DNA of 5,719 nt from assembly GCA_036272815.1 (NCBI GenBank), contig DATAYA010000187.1:1-5719 (forward strand). Reading direction: 5' to 3'. Position numbers and translations under genes: made by a program. The notes beneath the pieces were generated by a model. It saw nothing but the letters and a program-made list of their open reading frames with translations, was not told the origin of the DNA and searched no databases. Below are positions 1 to 5,255 of this stretch, in pieces. Within the stretch, counting starts at the first letter, position 1, and each line of letters opens with the position of its first letter. Source of the stretch: DATAYA01 sp036272815 (GTDB lineage Bacteria > Pseudomonadota > Alphaproteobacteria > Acetobacterales > Acetobacteraceae).

Positions 1-591
1 CCGTTCCAGCACGCGCGGCAATCCGGCGCGCAGGGCGTGTGTTCGGCCTGCCTCGCCCTGCCGCCAGCATTCGACCGCGCCCGTGCGGCGTTCCGCTACG
101 ACGCGCAATCCCGGCTCATCATCCTGCCGTTCAAGCATGCCGACCGCACCGATCTCGCCCGCGCGCTGGCGCCGCACATGGTCCGCGCCGGCGCCGCCCT
201 GCTCGCCGAGGCCGGGCTGCTGGTGCCGGTGCCGTTGCACCGCCGTCGGCTGTTCGCCCGCCGCTACAACCAGTCCGGGCTGCTGGCGCACGCGATCGGG
301 CGGCTTTGCGGGCTGCCGGTCGTGGTCGATGCGCTGCGCCGGGTCCGGGCGACCGCGCCGCTCGGGCGGAAATCGGCCCACGAGCGGGCGGCCGAAATGG
401 CGGACGCGATCACGATCCGTCCTGGCCGCGAGGCTCGGATCGCAGGCCGGCGCGTGCTGCTGATCGACGACGTGCTTACCACGGGTGCGACCGCGAATGC
501 CTGCGCGCGGGCGCTCCGCGCGGCGGGCGCGATCTCGGTCGACGTGCTGGCTGCCGCCCGGCCGCCCGACCCGCGGCTGCTCGCCCGCTGA
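1..591 (+). CDS. comF: ComF family phosphoribosyltransferase-like protein (5' end missing)
   Basis: The frame is open from base 1 to the TGA at 589-591, so the true start lies upstream; 196 residues are visible. Near the left edge is CSAC (window residues 14-17), which fits the second Cys pair of the N-terminal zinc finger of ComF proteins. Next comes VPVPLHRRRLFARRYNQS (about 75-92), the family's usual PVPLH..R...R.FNQ block. After that is the PRPP-binding loop VLLIDDVLTTGAT (about 152-164), whose paired Asp residues and TTGAT are the hallmark of type I phosphoribosyltransferases. ComF is needed for DNA uptake in naturally competent bacteria; in alphaproteobacteria the homologue is widespread and its role is mostly unproven, so competence is not implied here. 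The next gene in the cluster would normally be close by, but a 291-bp spacer and a PEP-CTERM gene follow. Family assignment is secure; the function is inferred. Confidence 0.9.
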   Translation, partial: PFQHARQSGAQGVCSACLALPPAFDRARAAFRYDAQSRLIILPFKHADRTDLARALAPHMVRAGAALLAEAGLLVPVPLHRRRLFARRYNQSGLLAHAIGRLCGLPVVVDALRRVRATAPLGRKSAHERAAEMADAITIRPGREARIAGRRVLLIDDVLTTGATANACARALRAAGAISVDVLAAARPPDPRLLAR

Positions 592-882
592 CCGCGCGTC
601 CAGGAATCATCGCGAACGCGGTCGCCGCGCACCACATTTGCGAAGTTATTACAGCAGCAAAAGCTAACCGTGGTGACACCATCTCGTTCTGCGAAATTGG
701 AAACGCATACCTGAAGGTGCAGCAGACACCTCGGCGAGCGACGCAAATACGTCGGGCTAGTTTACACCGCGCAGACGCGTTCGCACCCGTCTTCCTTCGT
801 GGCGGGGACATCAAAGGCTTAGGAAGGCGGCATGGAATTTGCTGACCCCGGACATGTCATCCATTCCTGGGGGAGAGAAAAC
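592..882. other. Intergenic region between comF and the PEP-CTERM gene
   Basis: This spacer of 291 bp is less GC-rich than the flanking comF gene. I see no convincing sigma-70 or sigma-54 promoter pair, although a promoter for the PEP-CTERM gene should lie here. The one palindromic element is CGACG-caaata-CGTCG at 739-754. A possible in-frame upstream start (ATG 832, preceded by AGGAAGG at 821-827) lies near its right end. No RNA gene or U-tract terminator was recognised. Confidence 0.4.
739..754. promoter_or_regulatory. Small inverted repeat upstream of the PEP-CTERM gene
   Basis: CGACG (739-743) and CGTCG (750-754) are perfect inverted repeats around a 6-base AT-rich centre (caaata). The spacing of arm centres, 11 bp, is near one helical turn, as in many dimeric repressor operators. 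Five-base arms arise easily by chance in GC-rich DNA, so this is only a candidate operator. Confidence 0.15.
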
Positions 883-1518
883 ATGATGCAGACATTCAAG
901 CCGGCCCTTGCAGCGGCGATCGGCTTCGCGCTGATGGTTGGCGTCAGCAGTCAGGCATCGGCGGCTGCGTGCTCGGGTACCTATTTTGGCCTGGGCACTG
1001 CCGGTGAGGCCAACGGCACGCAGACCTTGCCCGGGACTGACGTCGGAACCGTCCAGGCGGGATGCCAGATTGGCAACCTCGCTACGAACAATAGCTCTGG
1101 CACAGGCGTTTTCGTGAGCCCCGGTGCCACCCCGTCAATTTTCCAGTTCGAATGGGGCGGCGGAAACCTGCAGATCCAAGAGGCGCTCGGAAACAACGGA
1201 ACCCTGCCGGGCGGTATCGATGTGGAATTGGGCCTCGCTGCGAACACGCTGAACGGGAACGGCTCGCTGGGGAGCGCCATTTCATCGATCAATTTCTCGG
1301 CGCCATTTGTGTTCGGCGCGTTTGAGACTTTATTCGATGCCAACTTGGCCGCCGGGACCTATGTCATCGACACCTACTCCGGGACACCTGCCATCGATCC
1401 TACGTTCCAGGTGAACTTTACCCCGGGCACCTCCGTTCCGGAGCCGGCCTCGCTTGCGATCCTTGGGGCGGCGCTCGTGGGTTTTGGCGCAATCCGACGG
1501 CGCCGCACGAGCACGTAA
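883..1518 (+). CDS. PEP-CTERM sorting domain-containing exported protein
   Basis: This gene encodes 211 residues from ATG 883, with stop TAA 1516-1518. The N-terminus is a clear Sec signal peptide: MMQTFK, then a hydrophobic core (about 8-21) and ASA-type cleavage sites around residues 25-29. The C-terminus is a classic PEP-CTERM tripartite signal: VPEP (185-188), a short hydrophobic helix (about 190-203) and RRRR (205-208). Such proteins are processed by exosortase and released to or displayed on the outer surface, often with exopolysaccharide. The middle is Gly/Asn/Thr-rich, with only two obvious Cys (30 and 61) that could form a disulfide; no enzymatic motif is seen. Start 883 is chosen because it gives a normal signal peptide and has GGAGAG at 872-877. 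An in-frame ATG at 832 also has a Shine-Dalgarno-like AGGA but would add 17 non-signal residues. Codon use is less GC-biased than in neighbouring genes, which suggests later arrival. No exosortase gene is in the window. Confidence 0.88.
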   Translation: MMQTFKPALAAAIGFALMVGVSSQASAAACSGTYFGLGTAGEANGTQTLPGTDVGTVQAGCQIGNLATNNSSGTGVFVSPGATPSIFQFEWGGGNLQIQEALGNNGTLPGGIDVELGLAANTLNGNGSLGSAISSINFSAPFVFGAFETLFDANLAAGTYVIDTYSGTPAIDPTFQVNFTPGTSVPEPASLAILGAALVGFGAIRRRRTST

Positions 1519-1533
1519 GAGGGCACATTATCG

Positions 1534-1550
1534 GTTGTCAGCCAGACAAC
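1534..1550. repeat. Short hairpin just after the PEP-CTERM stop
   Basis: GTTGTC (1534-1539) pairs perfectly with GACAAC (1545-1550) around a 5-base loop, starting 15 bases after the PEP-CTERM stop codon. There is no U-tract on either strand, so it is not a standard intrinsic terminator. It is the first of three consecutive stem-loops. Confidence 0.4.
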
Positions 1551-1556
1551 ACGACC

Positions 1557-1601
1557 GCCTGACGGGAGCCCGGCGCGGAAACGCGAGGGCTTCCGCCAGG
1601 C
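1557..1601. repeat. Strong 45-nt stem-loop with GAAA tetraloop
   Basis: Bases 1557-1571 pair with 1587-1601 over 15 positions with one A-C mismatch and one G-U pair. Inside, after a GG/A internal loop, CGCG (1574-1577) pairs with CGCG (1582-1585) and is capped by GAAA (1578-1581), a stable GNRA tetraloop when read as plus-strand RNA. It lies 38 bases after the PEP-CTERM stop. No T-run follows, so Rho-independent termination is unlikely. A role in 3'-end protection, a folded small RNA, or a palindromic repeat of the REP type are all possible. The inverted repeat is directly visible; its role is inference. Confidence 0.6.
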
Positions 1602-1680
1602 ATTCCCGATCCCTGGCGGGGCGACGGCGGCGGAGCCGGTAGCCGCTCCGCTCGACGATCCAGCGAATCGGGCTGATGCC
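1599..1680. repeat. Second, compound stem-loop adjoining the first
   Basis: Four successive paired blocks nest inside one another: GGCAT 1599-1603 with ATGCC 1676-1680; CCCGAT 1605-1610 with ATCGGG 1667-1672; CTGG 1613-1616 with CCAG 1660-1663; and GCGGAGC 1630-1636 with GCTCCGC 1645-1651. Together they make an elongated hairpin interrupted by internal loops. Its base shares three bases with the preceding 45-nt hairpin, so the two are stacked or mutually exclusive at that point. It could be read as RNA structure or as a palindromic DNA element. Confidence 0.5.
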
Positions 1681-1791
1681 TTCGAAAAACGAGAAACGCA
1701 ACCAGATCAAAGTGTTCGCGGATGGACACCGAGCACCTTGCGCGCGCTGACGCCCGACCCGAAGTTGCGCCGCACGAGGAGAGCCCGGTCG

Positions 1792-2049
1792 ATGGCCGAA
1801 ATCGAAATCTACACCCAGCCCTGGTGCCCCTACTGCGTCCGCGCAATCAAGCTGCTGAAGTCCAAGGGCGTCGCGTTCCGCGAGATCGACGCGCGGCGGG
1901 GCACGCCCGAGCGGGCGGAATCGATCCGTCGCGCCGGCGGCCGCACCTCGGTCCCGCAGGTGTTCATCGACGGGCGCCACATCGGCGGCTCGGACGAACT
2001 CGCGGCCCTCGACCGCGCCGGCAAGCTCGACCCGCTGCTGGCAGCCTGA
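1792..2049 (+). CDS. grxC: Glutaredoxin 3
   Basis: This 85-residue protein has the normal size for bacterial glutaredoxin 3. The dithiol active site CPYC is at residues 12-15, within YTQPWCPYC. The cis-proline block TSVPQVFIDG follows in the middle, and the GG-D motif of the glutathione-binding site (HIGGSDEL) comes after it. It uses glutathione to reduce protein disulfides and glutathione mixed disulfides in the cytoplasm. The start at ATG 1792 is chosen because the family begins directly with a short lead into the first beta strand, and AGGAG lies at 1777-1781. Upstream extension to TTG 1738 adds only basic, non-conserved residues. It lies between the structured spacer and a DUF1178 gene. 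ComF, GrxC and DUF1178 form a recurring alphaproteobacterial neighbourhood, but the carbon-nitrogen hydrolase gene often found after grxC is missing here. Confidence 0.95.
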   Translation: MAEIEIYTQPWCPYCVRAIKLLKSKGVAFREIDARRGTPERAESIRRAGGRTSVPQVFIDGRHIGGSDELAALDRAGKLDPLLAA

Positions 2050-2122
2050 CACCGAAGCGTCACGATCTCCTGGCACTCCCTTGCCGGTCCTGCCAAACTC
2101 TCCCATCTCAATAGGGAATCGC

Positions 2123-2155
2123 ATGACCGAGATGTGCGGAGCCGGACAGGCCTGA
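2123..2155 (+). CDS. Possible 10-codon upstream ORF coupled to the DUF1178 gene
   Basis: ATG 2123 opens a 10-residue frame (MTEMCGAGQA). Its TGA at 2153-2155 shares a base with the ATG of the next gene, forming TGATG. AGGGA at 2113-2117 is spaced like a ribosome binding site for it. The arrangement would allow translational coupling to DUF1178, whose own Shine-Dalgarno is modest. It may equally be a chance frame, or a scar of a deleted gene between grxC and DUF1178. No homology can be judged at this length. Confidence 0.25.
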   Translation: MTEMCGAGQA

Positions 2156-2655
2156 TGATCCACTACGACCTGCAATGCGCCGAGGGGCACCGCTTCGACG
2201 GCTGGTTCGTCGACAGCGCCGGCTTCGACCGGCAAGCGGCGTCCGGCCTCGTGGCGTGCCCGGAATGCGGCACGTCCAGTGTCTCCCGCGCGCTGATGGC
2301 GCCCGCCGTGTCGACGCGCCGGGCGGAGAGGACGGCCGCGGCGCCGGCCACGCCGCCCCCGCCACCAGGGCCGCCAGCCGGGCCGCAAGCCGGGCCGCAA
2401 GCGGTGCCGCAAGCCGTGGCAGGCGCCGAGATGCCGGCCAAGCTGCGCTCCCTGCTGCAGCGGATGCGGGCCGCGGTGGAGCGGACCTGCGACTATGTCG
2501 GGCCGGGCTTCGCCGCCGAGGCGCGGCGGATCCACCAGGGCGAGAGCAGCCGCCGCGGCATCTACGGCGAGACGACGCCGGAGGAGGCCGAGGCGCTCGC
2601 CGAGGACGGTATCGACGTCGCCAGCATCCCCTGGGTGCCGCGCGCCGAAGGCTGA
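2155..2655 (+). CDS. DUF1178 family protein
   Basis: This gene encodes 166 residues. The N-terminus MIHYDLQCAEGHRFDGWF is the conserved opening of DUF1178 proteins. C8, H12, C35 and C38 (CPEC) look like a zinc-ribbon set. The C-terminal block RGIYGE...EEAEALAEDGIDV is also typical of the family. The function is unknown; the protein is presumed cytoplasmic. Between the halves (roughly residues 60-92) is a Pro/Ala/Gly/Gln-rich linker with PPPPPGPP and repeated GPQA units, encoded by 12-bp tandem repeats. ATG 2155 is preferred over the in-frame GTG 2134 because it starts exactly at the conserved motif. The gene follows grxC by 105 bp and may be translationally coupled to a tiny upstream frame through TGATG. 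Confidence 0.85.
   Translation: MIHYDLQCAEGHRFDGWFVDSAGFDRQAASGLVACPECGTSSVSRALMAPAVSTRRAERTAAAPATPPPPPGPPAGPQAGPQAVPQAVAGAEMPAKLRSLLQRMRAAVERTCDYVGPGFAAEARRIHQGESSRRGIYGETTPEEAEALAEDGIDVASIPWVPRAEG
2365..2424 (+). repeat. 12-bp tandem repeat inside the DUF1178 gene
   Basis: The unit GCCGGGCCGCAA occurs twice perfectly (2377-2388 and 2389-2400), followed by a variant GCGGTGCCGCAA (2401-2412). Degenerate copies flank it (about 2365-2376 and 2413-2424). It encodes the AGPQ/GPQA-like run of the linker and keeps the reading frame, since the unit is four codons long. Confidence 0.7.
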
Positions 2656-2695
2656 TAGCAACCGCCCGATCGAATGATCCCTCGCACGCCTCCTC

Positions 2696-2725
2696 GTCAT
2701 GCTCGGCCCACGGGTCGGCCATGAC
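2696..2725. terminator. Weak candidate terminator hairpin after DUF1178
   Basis: GTCATG (2696-2701) and CATGAC (2720-2725) are perfect inverted repeats about 40 bases after the DUF1178 stop, with GC-rich partial pairing (GCC/GGC) inside the 18-base loop. There is no T-run, so intrinsic termination is doubtful. It may only mark the end of the left gene cluster. Confidence 0.2.
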
Positions 2726-2749
2726 AGGAAGGATCAGTGCGCATGGCGG

Positions 2750-2779
2750 TTGGGATAATCCTGCCGGTTTCCGCATAAA
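2750..2779 (+). promoter_or_regulatory. Possible sigma-70-like promoter for the small exported protein
   Basis: TTGGGA (2750-2755) and CATAAA (2774-2779) are separated by 18 bases. Each matches four of six consensus positions. They lie in the only AT-richer patch of the spacer, about 85 bases before the start codon. This would give a leader of roughly 75 nt that includes the two hairpins at 2806-2851. Confidence 0.25.
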
Positions 2780-2805
2780 TGATTTGCGCTTGCGTCAGAT
2801 TTATC

Positions 2806-2851
2806 TGGGACCACGGATGACCAAGTGTCCCACCGAAGGGCAGTCGCCCTT
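2806..2851 (+). promoter_or_regulatory. Two leader hairpins next to a strong ribosome binding site
   Basis: TGGGAC (2806-2811) pairs with GTCCCA (2827-2832). Four bases later AAGGGC (2836-2841) pairs perfectly with GCCCTT (2846-2851) around a 4-base loop. The second hairpin ends exactly where GGAGAG (2852-2857), the ribosome binding site of the 56-residue protein, begins. It could influence ribosome access or leader stability; no known riboswitch class is recognised. Confidence 0.35.
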
Positions 2852-2863
2852 GGAGAGACTTCG

Positions 2864-3034
2864 ATGCGCCGTCCCATTCTTACATCCCTGACCGCCGTGA
2901 TGATCGCCGCCGGCGTCTTCGCGGCCCCCGCCCTGTCGTCGTCGGTCAACGAGCCCGGCAGCCGCGGCCCGGTGATCCAGACCAGCGCTCCCGCAGCCAC
3001 ATCGGTGCCCGGCGCGATCCTGGTGAACGTCTAG
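2864..3034 (+). CDS. Small predicted exported protein, unknown function
   Basis: This frame encodes 56 residues and ends at TAG 3032-3034. I do not recognise a family. The N-terminus is a convincing Sec signal peptide: MRRP, a hydrophobic core (about residues 5-20) and AAPA as the likely cleavage region (after about A23). That leaves a mature peptide of about 33 residues rich in Ser, Pro, Ala and Val, without Cys, so it is not a lipoprotein. ATG 2864 is chosen because GGAGAG at 2852-2857 is ideally spaced and the signal peptide starts there; an upstream in-frame GTG at 2825 has no such support. A strong Shine-Dalgarno and typical GC-rich codon use favour a real gene despite its size. It lies alone between DUF1178 and the DUF4239-like gene, 134 bp before the latter. 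Confidence 0.6.
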   Translation: MRRPILTSLTAVMIAAGVFAAPALSSSVNEPGSRGPVIQTSAPAATSVPGAILVNV

Positions 3035-3037
3035 CCG

Positions 3038-3052
3038 GGCGGCGCGTCCGCC
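3038..3052. terminator. Short GC-rich hairpin after the small gene
   Basis: GGCGG (3038-3042) pairs with CCGCC (3048-3052) around a 5-base loop, beginning four bases after the stop of the 56-residue protein. The surrounding sequence is also GC-rich and partly self-complementary. No U-tract follows, so it is a weak candidate terminator. Confidence 0.15.
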
Positions 3053-3168
3053 GCGTCGCGCGGCGCCGGATGATCGGATCGCACCCGCTCGCCCACGCGC
3101 TATTCCGAATCACCAACGGGCCGCGCTAGGTTGCCGGGGCGGCGAATGCCCGCCCGACCCGGTCCCGG

Positions 3169-3948
3169 ATGATCGTCCTCTCGCAACTCCCGCTGTGGCT
3201 CTCCGGTCTCCTCATTGTCGTCCTGCCGACGCTGGTCGCGATGGCAGGGCCGGCTTTCGTGCGGCGGCATTACGCGCTCGATCGGCTCATCACCAACAAT
3301 GAGGTCGCCGGCTTCAAGTTCGCGACCGTGGGCGTGATCTACGCGGTGCTGCTCGGCTTCGCGGTGATCGTGGTGTGGGAGCAGTTCCGCGACGCGGAGA
3401 TCGCGGTGACGCAGGAGGCGGGCGCCGCCGCTTCGCTCTACCGGCTGTCCGGCGGCCTCGATTCCACGGCCGCGACGAAGCTCCGTGCCGGCCTGACAGA
3501 CTATCTTCATACCACGATCGCGAAGGACTGGCCGGCGATGGCGCGGGGGGACAGCGATCGTTCGGTGGGTCGCCTGCTGACGGCCCTCTACGACGACGTG
3601 CTGCAACAGCCGCGCGATCCTGCGAACGGGGCGGTTCTCTCCGCAGTCCTCGAACAGTTCAGCGCGCTCACGTCGGCGCGCCAAGAGCGGCTCGGGCTGG
3701 CCCGCGGCGTCGTGCCAAGCGTGATCTGGGCGGTGCTGTTCCTTGGCGGCTGCGTGACGATCGGCTTCACGTTCTTTCTCGCGTCGCGCAACCTGCGGGC
3801 GCAGATTCTCATGGTCGCGCTGCTATCCCTGCTGATCTGCATGGCGCTGCTGGTGATCATCTCGATCGACTACCCGTTCACCGGGACCGTCAAAGTGCAT
3901 CCCGGCCCGCTTGAATACGTGCTGCAGGAATTCGGCGGCCATGCCTGA
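3169..3948 (+). CDS. DUF4239 / bestrophin-like membrane protein
   Basis: The gene encodes 259 residues. Four hydrophobic segments are seen, at about 8-28, 51-70, 183-205 and 211-232. They form two hairpins separated by a soluble, mostly helical section (71-180), the layout of DUF4239 (bestrophin-like) proteins. A conserved-looking stretch is FKFATVGVIYAVLLGFAVIVVWEQF (about 49-73), followed by a helix beginning DAEIAVTQEAGAAASLYRL. The C-terminus after the last helix contains DYPFTG and VHPGPL, also typical of the family. It would sit in the inner membrane; whether it conducts ions is unknown. ATG 3169 is the first start codon after an in-frame TAG at 3127-3129, although no good Shine-Dalgarno precedes it. 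It converges with the minus-strand PLP-enzyme gene, leaving only 12 bp between stops and no visible terminator. Confidence 0.8.
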   Translation: MIVLSQLPLWLSGLLIVVLPTLVAMAGPAFVRRHYALDRLITNNEVAGFKFATVGVIYAVLLGFAVIVVWEQFRDAEIAVTQEAGAAASLYRLSGGLDSTAATKLRAGLTDYLHTTIAKDWPAMARGDSDRSVGRLLTALYDDVLQQPRDPANGAVLSAVLEQFSALTSARQERLGLARGVVPSVIWAVLFLGGCVTIGFTFFLASRNLRAQILMVALLSLLICMALLVIISIDYPFTGTVKVHPGPLEYVLQEFGGHA

Positions 3949-3960
3949 CGGGAGGAGCGC

Positions 3961-5085
3961 CTACGCCATCGCGCCGCGCGCCGTGACCGGCCACAGGCAC
4001 TCCACCCGCCCGCCGCGCACGCCGACATACCAGTCGTAGCGGTCGACCGTCGGGTCGCAATGGCCGGGCACCAGCCGCAGCTTCCCGCCGATCGCGGGCC
4101 GCGCGGTCTCGGCGCCGAATTCGAGCCGCGCGTGCTCGTCGGAGAGGCCGGTGCAGCGCATCTCGGGATGCTGCCACACCAGCGGCGGCCCGCTGTCCGG
4201 CGCCACGCCCTTGTGCCCGACATCGAGCACGGCGAGGCCGGGCCGCGACGCGCTGATGACCGTCGCCAGCACGAACAGCGCGTGGCGGAAAGTGCCGACC
4301 GGCGTGCCCTCCGCACCGAGATTGCGGGCGTAGTCGGCATCCATGAAGCAATAGCTGCCGGCCTGGATCTCGGTATAGACGCCGCTCGCCGCCTCCAGCG
4401 CGAAGGTGCCGGTGCCGGCGCCGCCGACGATCGGGCAGTCGAGCCCCTGCTGGCGGAGCTGCTCCACGGTGCGCCGGGTGGCGTCGCAGGCGGCGCCGAT
4501 CGCGGCCTGCCGCTCCTCCGGCCGGCGCAGATGCTGGGCGCTGCCGTGATAGGCCTGCAGGCCGCCGAACCGCAGATGCGGCGAGGCGGCGATCGCCCGC
4601 GCCAGCGCGACCGCGTCCGGGCCGGGTGCAACGCCGCAGCGGTTCATGCCGACGTCGATCTCCACCAGCACCGGCAGCCGCACGCCGGCGTCCGCCGCCG
4701 CGGCTTCGATCGCCGCGATGTGGGCGGGGTTGTCGGCGCACACCGCGACGCGGGCGATGCGCGCCAGCGCCGCGAGGCGGGCGAGCTTCTGCCGGCCCAC
4801 GACCTCGTTGCTCACCAGGATGTCGGCCACACCGCCCCAGGCCAGCGCCTCCGCCTCGCCGACCTTCTGCGTGCATTGGCCGACCGCGCCGCGGGCAATC
4901 TGGAGATTGGCGATGGTCGCGGATTTGTGCGTCTTGGCGTGCGCGCGCAGGCGGGCGCCGGTGCCCTCCAGGAGTGCTGCCATGCGGTCGAGATTGTCCT
5001 CGAACGCATCGAGATCGAGCACCAATGCCGGTGTGTCGATGTCGTCTTCACGCATCCCGGGCTCGGCGGGCTTCGGCTGGCTCAT
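3961..5085 (-). CDS. DSD1-family PLP-dependent enzyme (3-hydroxy-D-aspartate aldolase / D-threonine aldolase type)
   Basis: This 374-residue protein has the full length of the alanine-racemase-fold III family that includes D-threonine aldolase, 3-hydroxy-D-aspartate aldolase and D-serine dehydratase. It opens with DIDTPALVLDLDAFEDN (about 15-31). The motif RAHAKTHKS follows, where K51 is the expected Schiff-base lysine for PLP. QKVGEAEAL and DILVSNEVV are further family blocks. Near the C-terminus is PGHCDPTVDRYD, where H342 and D344 correspond to the divalent-metal ligands. The expected reaction is metal-dependent cleavage of a beta-hydroxy-D-amino acid to glycine and an aldehyde or glyoxylate, or dehydration; the exact substrate cannot be told. 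ATG 5085 is chosen for its ribosome binding site GAGGAA (5093-5098 on the complement, spacing 7). The frame continues upstream without family-like residues. The gene is monocistronic and divergent from the EACC1-like gene. Confidence 0.88.
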   Translation of the reverse strand: MSQPKPAEPGMREDDIDTPALVLDLDAFEDNLDRMAALLEGTGARLRAHAKTHKSATIANLQIARGAVGQCTQKVGEAEALAWGGVADILVSNEVVGRQKLARLAALARIARVAVCADNPAHIAAIEAAAADAGVRLPVLVEIDVGMNRCGVAPGPDAVALARAIAASPHLRFGGLQAYHGSAQHLRRPEERQAAIGAACDATRRTVEQLRQQGLDCPIVGGAGTGTFALEAASGVYTEIQAGSYCFMDADYARNLGAEGTPVGTFRHALFVLATVISASRPGLAVLDVGHKGVAPDSGPPLVWQHPEMRCTGLSDEHARLEFGAETARPAIGGKLRLVPGHCDPTVDRYDWYVGVRGGRVECLWPVTARGAMA

Positions 5086-5160
5086 CGAACGATTCCTCGG
5101 TTGCGCTCCCGCCCGGCGCTCGCCGGCGTCGGCGCAGATTGTCTGCCGGCGCATCCGCGT

Positions 5161-5184
5161 GCAAGCCGACCTGATGCGGCTTGT
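5161..5184. promoter_or_regulatory. Inverted repeat in the divergent intergenic region
   Basis: CAAGCCG (5162-5168) and CGGCTTG (5177-5183) are perfect 7-base inverted repeats around an 8-base centre; a G-T pair extends each arm by one base. It lies roughly 75 bases from both divergent start codons, so it could be an operator for one or both genes. The T-rich bases after the right arm (ttgttt) would also allow a weak terminator on the plus strand. Confidence 0.35.
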
Positions 5185-5192
5185 TTCGTGAC

Positions 5193-5221
5193 TGGAAATT
5201 TACCTGGATTTGCGGAATAAT
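5193..5221 (+). promoter_or_regulatory. Candidate promoter of the EACC1-like gene
   Basis: TGGAAA (5193-5198, four of six consensus bases) and AATAAT (5216-5221, five of six) are separated by 17 bases. They sit in the most AT-rich patch of this end of the window. Transcription would begin near 5228, giving a short leader of under 30 nt with the Shine-Dalgarno at 5244-5251. Confidence 0.4.
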
Positions 5222-5255
5222 CACGGACTGGCGACGGATCACCGGAGGAGGAACC

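Larger units (their letters stand above)
1519..1791. other. Structured intergenic region between the PEP-CTERM gene and grxC
   Basis: No gene is supported in this 273-bp stretch. Its left half is packed with inverted repeats: a small GTTGTC/GACAAC hairpin (1534-1550), a 45-nt hairpin (1557-1601) and a larger branched-looking stem (1599-1680). From about 1681 to 1770 I see only unstructured sequence leading to the grxC ribosome binding site. No clear promoter for grxC is visible, although one is needed unless transcription reads through from upstream. A minus-strand frame is open across the whole region, but it simply continues the antisense shadow of the two downstream genes. Confidence 0.5.

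Noticed and set aside
39..845. A 268-codon plus-strand frame overlapping comF and the spacer
   Set aside because: It overlaps the PRPP-motif frame of comF, and its product is Arg/Ala/Pro-rich without domain features.
1528..2700. A 390-codon open frame on the minus strand
   Set aside because: It lies antisense to grxC and DUF1178, both of which have clear conserved motifs. Its product is Arg/Ala/Pro-rich low-complexity sequence, as expected for a shadow frame in GC-rich DNA. A short IWLR-like stretch near 1700 recalls the end of IS5-type transposases, but no other transposase motif or inverted terminus is present.
2696..2725. True Rho-independent terminator after DUF1178
   Set aside because: The hairpin has an 18-base loop and no T-run. 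It is kept only as a low-confidence feature.
3100..3684. A 194-codon minus-strand frame opposite the DUF4239-like gene
   Set aside because: Charged low-complexity product; the plus strand shows four transmembrane segments in the expected family layout.
5131..5164. Minus-strand promoter for the PLP enzyme (TTGCAC and GACAAT)
   Set aside because: Spacing is only about 15 bases and the -35 matches three of six positions, so it is too weak to list.
4060..5220. A 386-codon open frame on the plus strand opposite the PLP enzyme
   Set aside because: The minus-strand product matches the DSD1 family along its whole length with catalytic residues. The plus-strand frame has no recognisable motif.
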